Below, in pieces: positions 31,956-41,538 of a stretch of 64,000 nt of DNA. Position 1 is the stretch's first letter, and the number at the start of each line of letters is the position of its first letter. Source of the DNA: Streptomyces sp. CB00316 (lineage in GTDB: Bacteria > Actinomycetota > Actinomycetes > Streptomycetales > Streptomycetaceae); NCBI RefSeq assembly GCF_001905595.1, contig NZ_LIXI01000012.1, forward strand, positions 124,001 through 188,000, written 5' to 3'. The position numbers were made by a program, and so were the translations under genes. The notes beneath the pieces were generated by a model. That model was not told where the DNA came from. It was given only the letters and a program-made list of their open reading frames with translations, and did not search any database.

Positions 31956-34235
31956 ATGAAGTTCACCGAAGGCTTCTGGCTGATGCGCGAGGGCGTCCGC
32001 GTCTCGTACGCCACCGAAGTACGCGATCTCCATGTCGGCGCCGACCACATCACGGCCTACGCGGCTGTCACGCCCGTGCGCCATCGTGGGGACACCCTCA
32101 ACACGGCCCTCATCACGACCGAGTTCTTCTCACCGGCAGAAGGGGTCATCGGCGTACGTGTCACCCATCATGCGGGCAAGCGCCATCTCGGGCCCGACTT
32201 CGAGCTGCCGGGCGAGGGGACGCGGGCCGGCGCGGGCCACACCCGGCGTGAGGGTGATCTCGTCGAGCTGTGCAGCGGACCGCTCACTCTGCGCCTCGAC
32301 ACCGCGAAGCCGTGGACGCTCCAGTTCGTGGACGAAGGTGGCCACCGGCTGACCGCCGCCGAGCGCAAGGGCACCGCGTTCGTGACCGCCCATGACGGCG
32401 CACACCACATGGCCGTCCAGCTCGCTCTCGGCGTCGGTGAGCAGGTCTACGGGCTCGGTGAGCGCTTCACGCCCTTCGTCAAGAACGGTCAGACCGTCGA
32501 CATCTGGCAGGCCGACGGCGGTACCAGCAGCGAGCTGGCGTACAAGAACATCCCGTTCTACCTCTCCTCGCGCGGCTACGGCGTCTTCGTCAACCACCCC
32601 GGCAAGGTGTCCTTCGAAGTCGGATCGGAGTCGGTCGGCCAGGTCCAGTTCAGCGTCGAGGACCAGGCCCTGGAGTACCACGTCGTCGCGGGACCGACCC
32701 CCAAGGAGGTGCTCGCCCGCTACACCGCCCTCACCGGTCGCCCCGCCCTGCCGCCCGCCTGGTCCTTCGGCCTGTGGCTCACCACATCCTTCTGCACCGC
32801 CTACGACGAGGCGACCGTCGCGTCCTTCGTCGACGGCATGGCGAAGCGGAACATACCGCTCTCCGTCTTCCACTTCGACTGCTTCTGGATGCGCGAGTAC
32901 CAGTGGTCGGACTTCCAGTGGGATCCTGGGACCTTCCCCGATCCGGAGGGCATGCTCGCCCGTCTGAAGGCCCGCGGGCTGAAGATCAGTATGTGGATCA
33001 ACCCGTACATCGCACAGAAGTCGACGCTGTTCGCGGAGGGCGCCGCTCGCGGGTACCTGGTCCGGCGGCCGAACGGCGACGTCTGGCAGTGGGACCTCTG
33101 GCAGCCCGGCATGGCCTTGGTGGACTTCACCAACCCCGAGGCCCGGGCCTGGTTCCAGGACAAGCTGAGGCCGCTGCTCGACCAGGGTGTCGACTGTTTC
33201 AAGACGGACTTCGGGGAGCGCGTGCCGACGGACGTCGTCTGGCATGACGGCTCCGACCCCGAGCGGATGCACAACTACTACGCCCACCTCTACAACAAGA
33301 CCGTCTTCGAGCTTCTGGAGCAGGAGCGCGGTACCGGTGAGGCCGTCCTCTTCGCCCGTTCGGCGACCGCCGGCGGGCAGCAGTTTCCCGTCCACTGGGG
33401 TGGCGACTGCTTCGCTTCCTTCGAGGCCATGGCCGAGTCGCTGCGAGGCGGGCTTTCCCTGTCCCTGAGCGGCTTCGGCTTCTGGAGCCACGACATCGGC
33501 GGCTTCGAGGGCACCCCGGACCCGGACGTGTTCAAGCGATGGCTCGCCTTCGGCCTGCTCTCCTCGCACAGCCGCCTGCACGGCAACGTGTCCTACCGGG
33601 TGCCGTGGGAGTTCGGCGAGGAGGCCGTCGACGTCGCGCGGCAGTTCACCCTGCTCAAGCACCGGCTCATGCCCTACCTCTACGGGGTGGCCGTGGAGGC
33701 CCACGCCACCGGCGTCCCCGTCATGCGCCCCATGCTCCTCGAATTCCCCGAGGACCCCGCCTGCCGCGCCCTGGACCGGCAGTACATGCTCGGCCCCGAC
33801 CTTCTCGTCGCGCCCGTCTTCACCGCGGAGGGCGAGGTGGAGTACTACCTGCCACGGGGTACCTGGACTCATCTGCTGACCGGTGAGACGGTGGCCGGTC
33901 CTGTGTGGCGGCGGGAGAGGCACGGCTTCGACAGCCTGCCGCTCTTCGTGCGGGCGGGTGCCGTGCTGCCCCTCGGCGCGGACGACCAGAGGCCGGACTC
34001 CGACTGGTTGGACGAGCTGACCTTGCGCGTCCATCCGGCTTCTGACGGCACGCCCTTCAGCCGGTCGCTCACCGTGCCCGACCTCACGGGCCGGGTGGCG
34101 GCGGTCTTCCACCTCGTACAGGACCAGGACGGCCTGCGCGTGCGAGCCGAGGGGACGGATCACTCCTTCCGCGTGGAGGTGGCCGGTGGCGGCTGTGCCC
34201 GGGGAGCCGGTGATGTGGTCGTGCCCATGCCCTGA
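31956..34235 (+). CDS. Alpha-xylosidase, GH31 (YicI type)
   Basis: The 759-residue product matches YicI throughout: LGVGEQVYGLGERFTPFVKN, FGLWLTTSFCTAYDEATV, VFHFDCFWMREYQWSDFQW, nucleophile Asp418 in KTDFGERVP, acid/base Asp484 in HWGGDC, and GFWSHDIGGFE. The two Asp sit two residues from their YicI counterparts (416 and 482). There is no signal peptide, so it acts in the cytoplasm, removing alpha-1,6-xylose from the non-reducing end of imported xyloglucan oligosaccharides. ATG 31956 begins the family sequence; upstream in-frame codons look non-coding. Two LacI-type operators precede it. Confidence 0.92.
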   Translation: MKFTEGFWLMREGVRVSYATEVRDLHVGADHITAYAAVTPVRHRGDTLNTALITTEFFSPAEGVIGVRVTHHAGKRHLGPDFELPGEGTRAGAGHTRREGDLVELCSGPLTLRLDTAKPWTLQFVDEGGHRLTAAERKGTAFVTAHDGAHHMAVQLALGVGEQVYGLGERFTPFVKNGQTVDIWQADGGTSSELAYKNIPFYLSSRGYGVFVNHPGKVSFEVGSESVGQVQFSVEDQALEYHVVAGPTPKEVLARYTALTGRPALPPAWSFGLWLTTSFCTAYDEATVASFVDGMAKRNIPLSVFHFDCFWMREYQWSDFQWDPGTFPDPEGMLARLKARGLKISMWINPYIAQKSTLFAEGAARGYLVRRPNGDVWQWDLWQPGMALVDFTNPEARAWFQDKLRPLLDQGVDCFKTDFGERVPTDVVWHDGSDPERMHNYYAHLYNKTVFELLEQERGTGEAVLFARSATAGGQQFPVHWGGDCFASFEAMAESLRGGLSLSLSGFGFWSHDIGGFEGTPDPDVFKRWLAFGLLSSHSRLHGNVSYRVPWEFGEEAVDVARQFTLLKHRLMPYLYGVAVEAHATGVPVMRPMLLEFPEDPACRALDRQYMLGPDLLVAPVFTAEGEVEYYLPRGTWTHLLTGETVAGPVWRRERHGFDSLPLFVRAGAVLPLGADDQRPDSDWLDELTLRVHPASDGTPFSRSLTVPDLTGRVAAVFHLVQDQDGLRVRAEGTDHSFRVEVAGGGCARGAGDVVVPMP

Positions 34236-34440
34236 CGAGCCACCTTCCCGCGCATCGAGGCGCAACGGCGCCCCGGTGGTGCGTACCGGCCCTTCTCACG
34301 GAGGGGCTGCCGCACCCGCCGGGGCCTCGGCGGGCGCCAGGGGTGGCGTGTACCGGCCGCTATCTGCGAAGCGGTCTCTCGCTCGAGTGGCGGCCGACCG
34401 CGCCCCCGCTCGACGCCATGGACCAGGGCGAACACGGCGA

Positions 34441-34467
34441 AGCCCGGCACCTTGGGGGTGCCGGGCT
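34441..34467. terminator. Bidirectional terminator between GH31 and GH3
   Basis: A perfect 11-bp stem (AGCCCGGCACC / GGTGCCGGGCT) with a five-base loop lies 20 bases beyond the GH3 stop on the minus strand and about 205 bases beyond GH31 on the plus strand. Confidence 0.85.
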
Positions 34468-34486
34468 GTACTGCGCCTGTAGGTCT

Positions 34487-37312
34487 TCAGTCGGTGAAGG
34501 AGACCCTCGCGAGCCGCACCGGGCCGTGCAGCCGGATGTGCAGATCGTGCACGCCGGACAAGGAGAGACCGGCGGCGGTGGTGACATAGGCGTAAGGACC
34601 GTCGGCGACGGGTGTGAAGGACGCGAGGAGTGTCCCGTCGGACAGCCGCAGTTCCACGGTGGCCGGTCCGGTCGCGGCCGTCTCCGCCGACGCCGTGACG
34701 ACGCCGTCCCCGAAGTCGCAGCCGTGGAAGACCAGTTCGCCGGCGACGCCGTCCGTGGCTGTCACCGCGTCGCCCGTCACTCTGGTCCGGTCCACGATCA
34801 CGGTGCCGCGCTGTTCGTCGTAGTCCGCGGCATCGAGGCCGCTGTCCAGTACGGGACGCGGAGCGGTTTCCTCTCCCTCGATCAGGAGGTCGGAGGTGAG
34901 CCGGATGTCCGCGCTTGAGGCGCCGATGAGGATGACGCGCCGGCCCGCGTCGAGCGTCCAGCGGCCACGGGAGACATCCCAGAAGCCGAATGCCTCGACG
35001 GGCACCTCGAACGTGAGCCGCCGTGCCGCCCCGGAGGCGAGGCGCAGCCTGCGGTGGGCGAGGAGCTGCCGCTGCGGCCTGGGGAGAGTCGATTCCGGTA
35101 CCTGGACGTAGACCTGGGCGACCTCGTCCGCGTCATGCGTTCCGCTGTTGGTCACGGTGAAGGACACCTGGACGGTGTCACCGACGCGCGCGGTCGACAG
35201 GCCGTCGTAGGCGAAGGCGCTGTAGGAGAGACCGTGGCCGAACGGATAGAGGGGGGTGCCCTCGTAGTACAGGTAGGTCTGGCGGCCATCGATGATGTCG
35301 TAGTCCAGCAGGTCGGGCAGCTCGGCGTCGGAGGTGTACCAGGTCTGCGGAAGCCGTCCCGCCGGCGACACGTCGCCCGCCAGGACCCGGGCGAGTGCGG
35401 TGCCCGCAGCCTGCCCTCCGTGGGCGGTCCAGAGCAGGGCGGGAAGGACGGCATCCGCGTCGGCCAACGCGTACGGATACGAGGAGACGACGGCGAGCAC
35501 CGTACGGGGGTTCGCGGCGTGAGCCGCGCGCCACAGCTTCGTCTGGTGGTCAGGCAGGCGCAGCGTGGTGCGGTCCTCGGTCTCGCGGCCGTTGATGTGC
35601 GGGTCGTTGCCGACGGCGACGACGACCACGTCGGCGGCCGCGGCCGCCGCGGCCACGTCGTCCACACCGCGACCCACGGTCACGATGTCGAAGGCATCAC
35701 CCTCCTCGGCAACCTTCAGGCCTCCGGCGGTCACCGACACGTACCGGCCCGTGCCGACATGCTCGAGGAGGTGGCCCGTACCGTGTTCCACCAGACGGAA
35801 CGTCTCCTGCACCACCCAGCCCCCGGGCTGGTCGGCCGACGCGCGCAGGAGACCGTCCTCGGCGACCGACACGTAGGCCCCGTCGGGGGCCCGGAAGGTC
35901 AGCAGCCCGCCACCCCAGTCCACCGCGGAGAACGCCGTGGGGTCGCCGCCGACGGTCAGCGGCGCGAGGTCGGTGCGACCACTCAGCAGCGCCGGATCGA
36001 GGGCTCCTTCGACTCCCCGCACCGTGGCCGTTGTCGACGGGGAAGGGACACGCACCCAGCCGGCCGCTGTGCGCAGCCGCACCCGGTCGGCGCCTTCGGT
36101 GAAGGAGACGCCGGCTGTGCCGAAGCGCTCGCGCAGCCCGTCCAGGGGCGTGGAGCGGTGGATCAGCGTGCCGCTGTACCAGTCCAGCTTGCACTCGTCG
36201 GCGAGCAGCCCGACCAAGGCGATGCGTGTGCCTTCGGCCAGCGGCAGCAGGCCGTCGTTCTTGAGCAGCACGACGGCCTGCTCCGCGGCCTCCCGCGCGA
36301 GCGACCGGTGCTCCGGAGTGTCGAACGCCGCGGCCTTCGCGTACGGGTCCAGCTCGGGATCGAACTCCCCGAGGCAGAAGCGCATCCTCAGGAGCCGGCG
36401 TACGGCCTCGTCGACTGTCCCATCCTGGAGCAGCCCGCGGTCGAGTGCCCCGCGAACGCGTCCGACGATGACGGAGGAGTCCTGGCCGTGGTCCGTGAAG
36501 CTGTCCACACCGGCGCGCAGGGCGGCGGCCACGGCTTCCTCATGGGTGTCGTAGTAGTCCTCGGAGTCGACCAGGTTGGAGGGCGCGCCGGCGTCGGAGC
36601 AGACCACCAGGGGCTGGTCGGTCCATGTCCGCAGCTGCGTGTCCAGCAGGGGGGAGAGGTGGTTCGGCCTGCCGTTGACGAGGTTGTACGAGGGCATCAC
36701 TCCGGCGACGGCCCCCGCTTCCACCGCGGGACGGAAGGCCCGGAGGTCGTACTCGTGCAGGACCCGGGGGCGGATCGAGGAGGAGCTCGTGTCCCGGTCG
36801 GTCTCGTTGTTGTGGGCCAGCCAGTGCTTGAGCACCGGTGCGGTGCGCCAGTAGACGGGGTGGTCGCCGCGCAGCCCGCGGGTGTAGGCGACAGCGATGG
36901 CGGACGTCAGCCGAGGGTCTTCGGAGTATCCCTCTTCGTTGCGGCCCCACAACGGGTGTCTCAACAGGTTGACCGTGGGAGCCCACACGTTGAGTCCCAC
37001 TCTCGGATCGTTCGCCCGCATGGCACGGGCCTCCTCGCCGACAGCCTCACCGACCTGGCGGACGAGGTCCTCGTTCCACGTGGCGCCCAGCCCCACGGCC
37101 TGCGGGAAGACGGTGGCGGGTCCCATCCAGGCGACGCCGTGCAGGGCCTCCTGACCGGTACGGAACGCCTCGATGCCCAAGCGTTCGACGGCGGGCGCGA
37201 ACTGGTGCAGCATCGCGATCCGCTCATCGCGCGTGAGCCGCCTGAGCAGGTCGTCGACGCGCTCGTCGAGGGAGAGGGTGGCGTCCCGGAAGGACGGCCG
37301 CATGTCGGTCAC
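34487..37312 (-). CDS. Beta-glucosidase, GH3, with inserted beta-trefoil-like domain
   Basis: The ~941-residue product has a GH3 N-domain (FPQAVGLGATWNEDLVRQVG, WGRNEEGYSEDP, LKHWLAHNNETDRDTSSSSI, nucleophile Asp in PLVVCSDAGAPSNL), then the C-domain (LAREAAEQAVVLLKNDGLLP; AVGNDPHINGRETEDRTTLR), FnIII and a C-terminal beta-sandwich. Between about residues 430 and 570 an insertion reads TFRAPDGAYVSVAEDGLLRA...HVGTGRYVSVTAGGLKV, which resembles a fascin/actin-crosslinking beta-trefoil. No signal peptide is seen. It likely removes terminal glucose from de-xylosylated oligosaccharides. GTG 37312, with GGGGAA upstream, is preferred because a TTG further up overlaps an operator. Confidence 0.88.
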   Translation of the reverse strand: MTDMRPSFRDATLSLDERVDDLLRRLTRDERIAMLHQFAPAVERLGIEAFRTGQEALHGVAWMGPATVFPQAVGLGATWNEDLVRQVGEAVGEEARAMRANDPRVGLNVWAPTVNLLRHPLWGRNEEGYSEDPRLTSAIAVAYTRGLRGDHPVYWRTAPVLKHWLAHNNETDRDTSSSSIRPRVLHEYDLRAFRPAVEAGAVAGVMPSYNLVNGRPNHLSPLLDTQLRTWTDQPLVVCSDAGAPSNLVDSEDYYDTHEEAVAAALRAGVDSFTDHGQDSSVIVGRVRGALDRGLLQDGTVDEAVRRLLRMRFCLGEFDPELDPYAKAAAFDTPEHRSLAREAAEQAVVLLKNDGLLPLAEGTRIALVGLLADECKLDWYSGTLIHRSTPLDGLRERFGTAGVSFTEGADRVRLRTAAGWVRVPSPSTTATVRGVEGALDPALLSGRTDLAPLTVGGDPTAFSAVDWGGGLLTFRAPDGAYVSVAEDGLLRASADQPGGWVVQETFRLVEHGTGHLLEHVGTGRYVSVTAGGLKVAEEGDAFDIVTVGRGVDDVAAAAAAADVVVVAVGNDPHINGRETEDRTTLRLPDHQTKLWRAAHAANPRTVLAVVSSYPYALADADAVLPALLWTAHGGQAAGTALARVLAGDVSPAGRLPQTWYTSDAELPDLLDYDIIDGRQTYLYYEGTPLYPFGHGLSYSAFAYDGLSTARVGDTVQVSFTVTNSGTHDADEVAQVYVQVPESTLPRPQRQLLAHRRLRLASGAARRLTFEVPVEAFGFWDVSRGRWTLDAGRRVILIGASSADIRLTSDLLIEGEETAPRPVLDSGLDAADYDEQRGTVIVDRTRVTGDAVTATDGVAGELVFHGCDFGDGVVTASAETAATGPATVELRLSDGTLLASFTPVADGPYAYVTTAAGLSLSGVHDLHIRLHGPVRLARVSFTD

Positions 37313-37354
37313 AGAGTTCCCCAAGGGTGAGCGATCGGAACGGTGCAGCAAGAT

Positions 37355-37368
37355 TCGAAGCGCTTCGA
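37355..37368. promoter_or_regulatory. LacI-type operator of the GH3 gene
   Basis: A perfect 14-bp palindrome TCGAAGCGCTTCGA lies 43 bases upstream of the chosen GTG start. It is placed to block transcription start. Confidence 0.82.
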
Positions 37369-37531
37369 TGCTGAAGGCCCTCGTGGGGGAGTGTCAAGAC
37401 GCAGCCGCCCCGGCCAGGTGCTCGGCAGAGGTGAGGGGTCGCTGTCGCATACTCAGCAAGCAAGGCGAGACAAAAGAATTCCGGGGCGACTCTTGAACGG
37501 CTTGTCTTCCTCACTTAACCTCGCTGCAACA

Positions 37532-37545
37532 TCGAAGCGCTTCGA
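37532..37545. promoter_or_regulatory. LacI-type operator of the transporter operon
   Basis: A perfect TCGAAGCGCTTCGA palindrome lies 122 bases before the solute-binding protein start. Confidence 0.82.
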
Positions 37546-37667
37546 CGAAGCGGTCGGTCGACCACTCCTTGCTTCGTGTGTCCCAGCTCGCCTCATCCGC
37601 CGACTTGCATGCGTACGGCCGCTCCCGAACGCCCGCCGGCTGCCCGCATGACGAAAGGGGCTACGCC

Positions 37668-39335
37668 ATGCCCGACACCAGAGCTCCCAGCCGGAGAACG
37701 TTCCTCGGCTCCACCGCGGTCGCCGCGATCGCCGTCGCGGGCGGTGTGCCGCTGCTCAGCGCGTGCAGCGGTTCGTCCGGCGACAGCCGCGCCGAGGGGG
37801 TCACCACGGGGAAGAAGCTTCAGGGCATCCTCCCGGCCTTCGTCGGGTCCGACGTCGTGAAGCCGGACCTGCCGAGCGCGAACGGGTCAGCCGTGGCTTT
37901 CACCACCGCGCTGCCGGCCTCGAAGCTCGCCGTCTCCGTGCCCGAGAAGCTCGGCAAGGGCAGCACCGTCTCGATCATGGCTCCGCTCTGGGGAACCTCC
38001 CCCAAGAACGGCAACCCGTACTGGACGGCGATGGACGAGGCCATCGGCGTGAAGGTGAACTGGCAGAACCAGGACGGCAACACCTACGGGCAGAAGCTCG
38101 GCGCCGTCCTCGCCTCCAGCGCCGTCCCGGACGTCGTCGTGGTTCCCGCCTGGGAGCTGGGCGGGAAGATACCCAGTGCCATCAACAACAAGTTCGCCGA
38201 CCTCGGCCCGTACCTGTCGGGCGACAGGGTCAAGGACTACCCGAACCTGGCGGCGATCCCCACCAACGCCTGGCAGCGGGCCGTCTTCGGCGGCAAGCTG
38301 CGCGGCCTGCCCATGCCGGCCAGCGACATCCCCAACATCGCGCCCTTCTACCGGTCCGACCTCTTCGAGGCCGAGGGCTACCAGCCGCCCACCACCACCC
38401 AGCAGTTGTTCGACCTCGCCAAGGAGATCACCTCCGCCAAGAGCGGGGTCTGGGCCTGCGGCGACATGACCTGGGCTGCGTACAAGTTCTTCGGTGTCCT
38501 CGACGAGAAGCCCGTCTGCTGGAAGCTCGTGGGTGACAAGCTGGTCCACCGGATCGAGACCCCCGAGTACCTCGAAGCCCTCGAATGGTCCCGCTCCCTC
38601 TACTCCGCCGGATTCGTGCACCCGGACGCCAAGGCCGAGAGCGGGGACATCGGCAACCTCTTCACCGCCGGCCGGGTGTGGATGTACAACGCGGACATCT
38701 CCGACTGGTACGGCAAGACCGTCGTCCAGCGGGGTGACAACCCGGGCTTCTCCATGGCCGCCATGGACTACTTCCACCACGACGGCGGCAAGCCCCGCCT
38801 CTACGCCGGGTCGCCCTCCAACATCTGGGCGTTCGTCAACAAGAACGCCGACGAGAAGACGATCCGAGACGTCCTCGCCATCGCCAACTACACGGCGGCC
38901 CCGTACGGCACGAAGGAACAGCGCCTCAAGGCGTACGGCGTGGAAGGGCTCCATCACACGCTCAAGGGCGATGAGATCACCAAGACCGAGGCCGGCAACA
39001 ACGAGGTCTTCGCGACCTACGAGTACGTCGCGAGCCCTCAGCAGTTCTTCGCCTACCCCAACCACCCCGACGTGGCCGAAGGGATGGTCCGCTGGCAGCA
39101 GCGCATGGGCGCGTTCGTCACCCGGCCTCTCTTCTACGGCATGCAGGTTCAGGAGCCGAACCGCTGGGCCGAGCTCAGCAGCCAGTTCGAGGACCTGGAG
39201 AAGGACGTCGTGCGCGGCCGGAAGAAGATCAGCGACATGCAGCAGGCCGTGTCGGACTGGCGCTCCCGCGGTGGTGACCAGCTGCGTGACTGGTACCGGA
39301 AGCTCCTGGACGACGCCGGCGACCAGGCGTCCTGA
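37668..39335 (+). CDS. Sugar ABC transporter lipoprotein, LplA-type solute-binding protein
   Basis: The 555-residue precursor has a Tat-type signal (SRRTFLGSTAVAAIAVAGGV) with a lipobox ending at Cys33 (LLSAC), so it is exported folded and lipid-anchored. The mature part is a large family-1 solute-binding protein (APLWGTSPKNGNPYWTAMDE, YNADISDWYGKTVVQRGDNP, YAGSPSNIWAFVNKNADEKT) of the size typical for LplA-like oligosaccharide binders. From its neighbours it should bind xyloglucan oligosaccharides. ATG 37668 follows GAAAGGGG. Two permease genes follow within 35 bases and then by overlap. Confidence 0.9.
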   Translation: MPDTRAPSRRTFLGSTAVAAIAVAGGVPLLSACSGSSGDSRAEGVTTGKKLQGILPAFVGSDVVKPDLPSANGSAVAFTTALPASKLAVSVPEKLGKGSTVSIMAPLWGTSPKNGNPYWTAMDEAIGVKVNWQNQDGNTYGQKLGAVLASSAVPDVVVVPAWELGGKIPSAINNKFADLGPYLSGDRVKDYPNLAAIPTNAWQRAVFGGKLRGLPMPASDIPNIAPFYRSDLFEAEGYQPPTTTQQLFDLAKEITSAKSGVWACGDMTWAAYKFFGVLDEKPVCWKLVGDKLVHRIETPEYLEALEWSRSLYSAGFVHPDAKAESGDIGNLFTAGRVWMYNADISDWYGKTVVQRGDNPGFSMAAMDYFHHDGGKPRLYAGSPSNIWAFVNKNADEKTIRDVLAIANYTAAPYGTKEQRLKAYGVEGLHHTLKGDEITKTEAGNNEVFATYEYVASPQQFFAYPNHPDVAEGMVRWQQRMGAFVTRPLFYGMQVQEPNRWAELSSQFEDLEKDVVRGRKKISDMQQAVSDWRSRGGDQLRDWYRKLLDDAGDQAS

Positions 39336-39370
39336 CAGCACCGGCCCGAGGGGGAACAAGGAGAGAGAAC

Positions 39371-40426
39371 GTGCCGCAGAGCAAGGTGGCGGGTCCGGAA
39401 CGCGCCGCTGACGACAGCAAGAAGGTCCCGGCTTGCTCCGGCCCGGCCGAGGACACGGATACAGCGAGGCGGGCGAACGTCCCCGCCCGCACATCCCAAG
39501 GCATCGACTGGAGAGTCAGACTGCGTCGCGATCGCACGCTGATCCTGATGACCCTGCCCGCGGTCCTGCTCGTCCTGGTCTTCAACTACGTGCCGCTGCT
39601 GGGCAACATGGTGGCATTCCAGGACTACGACCCCTACCTCGGGGACAACGCCTTGCAGGCCGTCCGCGAGAGTCCCTGGGTGGGCAGCGAGCACTTCAGC
39701 CGCATGGTGGAGGACCGTCTCTTCTGGCAGGCGCTGGAAAACACCTTGACGATCTTCCTGGTGCAGCTCACCCTGTTCTTCCCCGTGCCGGTCCTGCTGG
39801 CCCTGCTCATCAACAGCTTCGTCCGGCCCCGGGTCCGCGCCGTCGCGCAAGCGGTGCTGTATCTGCCCCACTTCTTCTCGTGGGTTCTGGTCGTCACCAT
39901 CTTCCAGCAGATGTTCGGCGGTGCGGGCATGCTGGCCCAGACCTTGCGCGAGCACGGTTACGAGGGCATCGACCTGATGACCGATCCCGGCCTGTTCAAG
40001 TTCCTCGTCACCTTCGAGATGGTCTGGAAGGACGCGGGCTGGGGCGTCATCGTCTTCCTCGCCGCGCTCTCCGTCATCAGTCCCGATCTGTACGAGGCGG
40101 CGGCGATGGACGGCGCCTCGCGGTGGCGGCGGATGTGGCACGTGACGCTGCCTGCCCTGCGTCCCGTGGTCGCCCTGCTGCTGGTGCTGCAGGTGGGCAA
40201 CGCCCTGACCGTCGGATTCGAACAGATCCTTCTCCAGCGCACCGCGGTCGGCCCGACCGCTGCCGAAGTCCTCGACACCTACGTCTGGAACGTCGGCATC
40301 CAGTACGGGGACTTCAGCTACGCGGCAGCGGTCGGAGTCATCAAGGGAATCATCGGCCTCGGTCTCGTACTGGCGGCCAACAAGGTCGCCCACATGATGG
40401 GCGAACAGGGGGTGTACAAGCGATGA
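39371..40426 (+). CDS. Sugar ABC transporter permease, LplB type
   Basis: The 351-residue product has a ~60-residue cytoplasmic N-terminus, then six TM helices starting LILMTLPAVLLVLVFNYVPL. The EAA loop reads EAAAMDGASRWRRMWHVTLP, which docks with the ATPase. The start is GTG 39371 after an AGGAGAGAG ribosome binding site. It ends in an ATGA overlap with the second permease. No ATPase gene accompanies the pair, so a shared ATPase (MsiK in other Streptomyces) is inferred. Confidence 0.93.
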   Translation: MPQSKVAGPERAADDSKKVPACSGPAEDTDTARRANVPARTSQGIDWRVRLRRDRTLILMTLPAVLLVLVFNYVPLLGNMVAFQDYDPYLGDNALQAVRESPWVGSEHFSRMVEDRLFWQALENTLTIFLVQLTLFFPVPVLLALLINSFVRPRVRAVAQAVLYLPHFFSWVLVVTIFQQMFGGAGMLAQTLREHGYEGIDLMTDPGLFKFLVTFEMVWKDAGWGVIVFLAALSVISPDLYEAAAMDGASRWRRMWHVTLPALRPVVALLLVLQVGNALTVGFEQILLQRTAVGPTAAEVLDTYVWNVGIQYGDFSYAAAVGVIKGIIGLGLVLAANKVAHMMGEQGVYKR

Positions 40427-41352
40427 GCGCCGTGTGGGGTTCCACGCGCCGCGGGGGCTCCCGTGGCCGGCTGCGGCCGGTGTGGGAGGAGGAGCCGCGC
40501 CGGGCAGGTCTGGCGGCGAAGGGCACGGTACTCGTCCTCGCCTGCGCCGCGATCCTCATTCCCCTGTGGATCGTGATCGTCACCAGCCTGTCCTCGGTGA
40601 AGACCATCACGGAGGCCGGCGGGCTCGTCGTCGTTCCCCGCGGGATCACTTTCGTGGCCTACCAGGAACTGCTCGGCGGAGGCCAGGTCACCCGGGCAGC
40701 GCTGGTGAGCGTGGGAATCACGACCACCGGCACGGTCTTCAGCATGACCGTGTCCGTCCTGTGCGCCTACGGCCTCTCCCGCAGCGGATCACTGCTGCAC
40801 CGGCCCCTGCTGGTGACCCTTCTCGCCACCATGTTCTTCGGCGCGGGTCTCATCCCCACCTACCTGCTGGTCCAGGGGCTCGGACTGACCGACACCTACC
40901 TGTCCCTGATCCTTCCCAGCGCGGTCAACGTCTTCAACATCCTCGTCCTGCGGTCCTTCTTCATGAGCGTCGCACCCGAGCTCCTCGACAGCGCCCGCAT
41001 CGACGGCGCCGGTGACCTCCGCATCCTGTGGACGATCATCATGCCGCTGTCCCGCGCGGTCCTCGCCGTCATCGCGCTCTTCTACGCCGTCGGCTACTGG
41101 AGCGCCTGGTTCAACGCGTCGCTCTACCTGAGCGACCAGAACATGATGCCGCTGCAGAACGTGATGATGCAGTTGGTTCTCAAGCAGGAACGCCCTACGG
41201 GCCTGGCACAGGCCATCAACACCGGCCAGCTCTCGCCCCTGTCGATCCAGATGGCTGTCATGGTGCTCGCACTGCTGCCGGTGGCCGTGCTGTCGCCGTT
41301 CGTCCAGAGGCACTTCAAGAAGGGCATGCTGACGGGCGCGGTCAAGGGCTGA
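40423..41352 (+). CDS. Sugar ABC transporter permease, YtcP type
   Basis: The 309-residue product has six TM helices (first LVLACAAILIPLWIVIVTSL) and an EAA-like loop (LLDSARIDGAGDLRILWTII). The conserved SAWFNASLYLSDQNMMPLQ stretch is typical of permeases paired with LplA/LplB proteins. ATG 40423 lies inside the stop of the first permease gene (ATGA), so translation is coupled. Confidence 0.93.
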   Translation: MSAVWGSTRRGGSRGRLRPVWEEEPRRAGLAAKGTVLVLACAAILIPLWIVIVTSLSSVKTITEAGGLVVVPRGITFVAYQELLGGGQVTRAALVSVGITTTGTVFSMTVSVLCAYGLSRSGSLLHRPLLVTLLATMFFGAGLIPTYLLVQGLGLTDTYLSLILPSAVNVFNILVLRSFFMSVAPELLDSARIDGAGDLRILWTIIMPLSRAVLAVIALFYAVGYWSAWFNASLYLSDQNMMPLQNVMMQLVLKQERPTGLAQAINTGQLSPLSIQMAVMVLALLPVAVLSPFVQRHFKKGMLTGAVKG

Positions 41353-41538
41353 CACCACGCGGCGTCGCCGGTCCAAGACGCCGTTCGCCCGCCGACCCGG
41401 TGGATTCTTCGCCTGCGTCGCCGTCCGCGGTCCGGCGTGCCTCCCTCCATCTCCGTCGTGTCCGCCCGCGCCTGACCACGGGAGGGCACGGCGGCCCCAC
41501 CCCGCATCGCAACGGCCCCACGAAGAGAGGGTTTCGTC

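Larger units (their letters stand above)
37313..37667. other. 355-bp divergent promoter region, GH3 / ABC transporter
   Basis: No gene is seen. The region holds two perfect LacI-type palindromes, one near each divergent gene. An A/T-rich stretch (37455-37530) probably contains the transporter promoter. Confidence 0.6.

Noticed and set aside
35054..37330. 758-codon plus-strand open frame opposite the GH3 gene
   Set aside because: It is the antisense shadow of the GH3 enzyme, whose catalytic motifs are clear on the minus strand.
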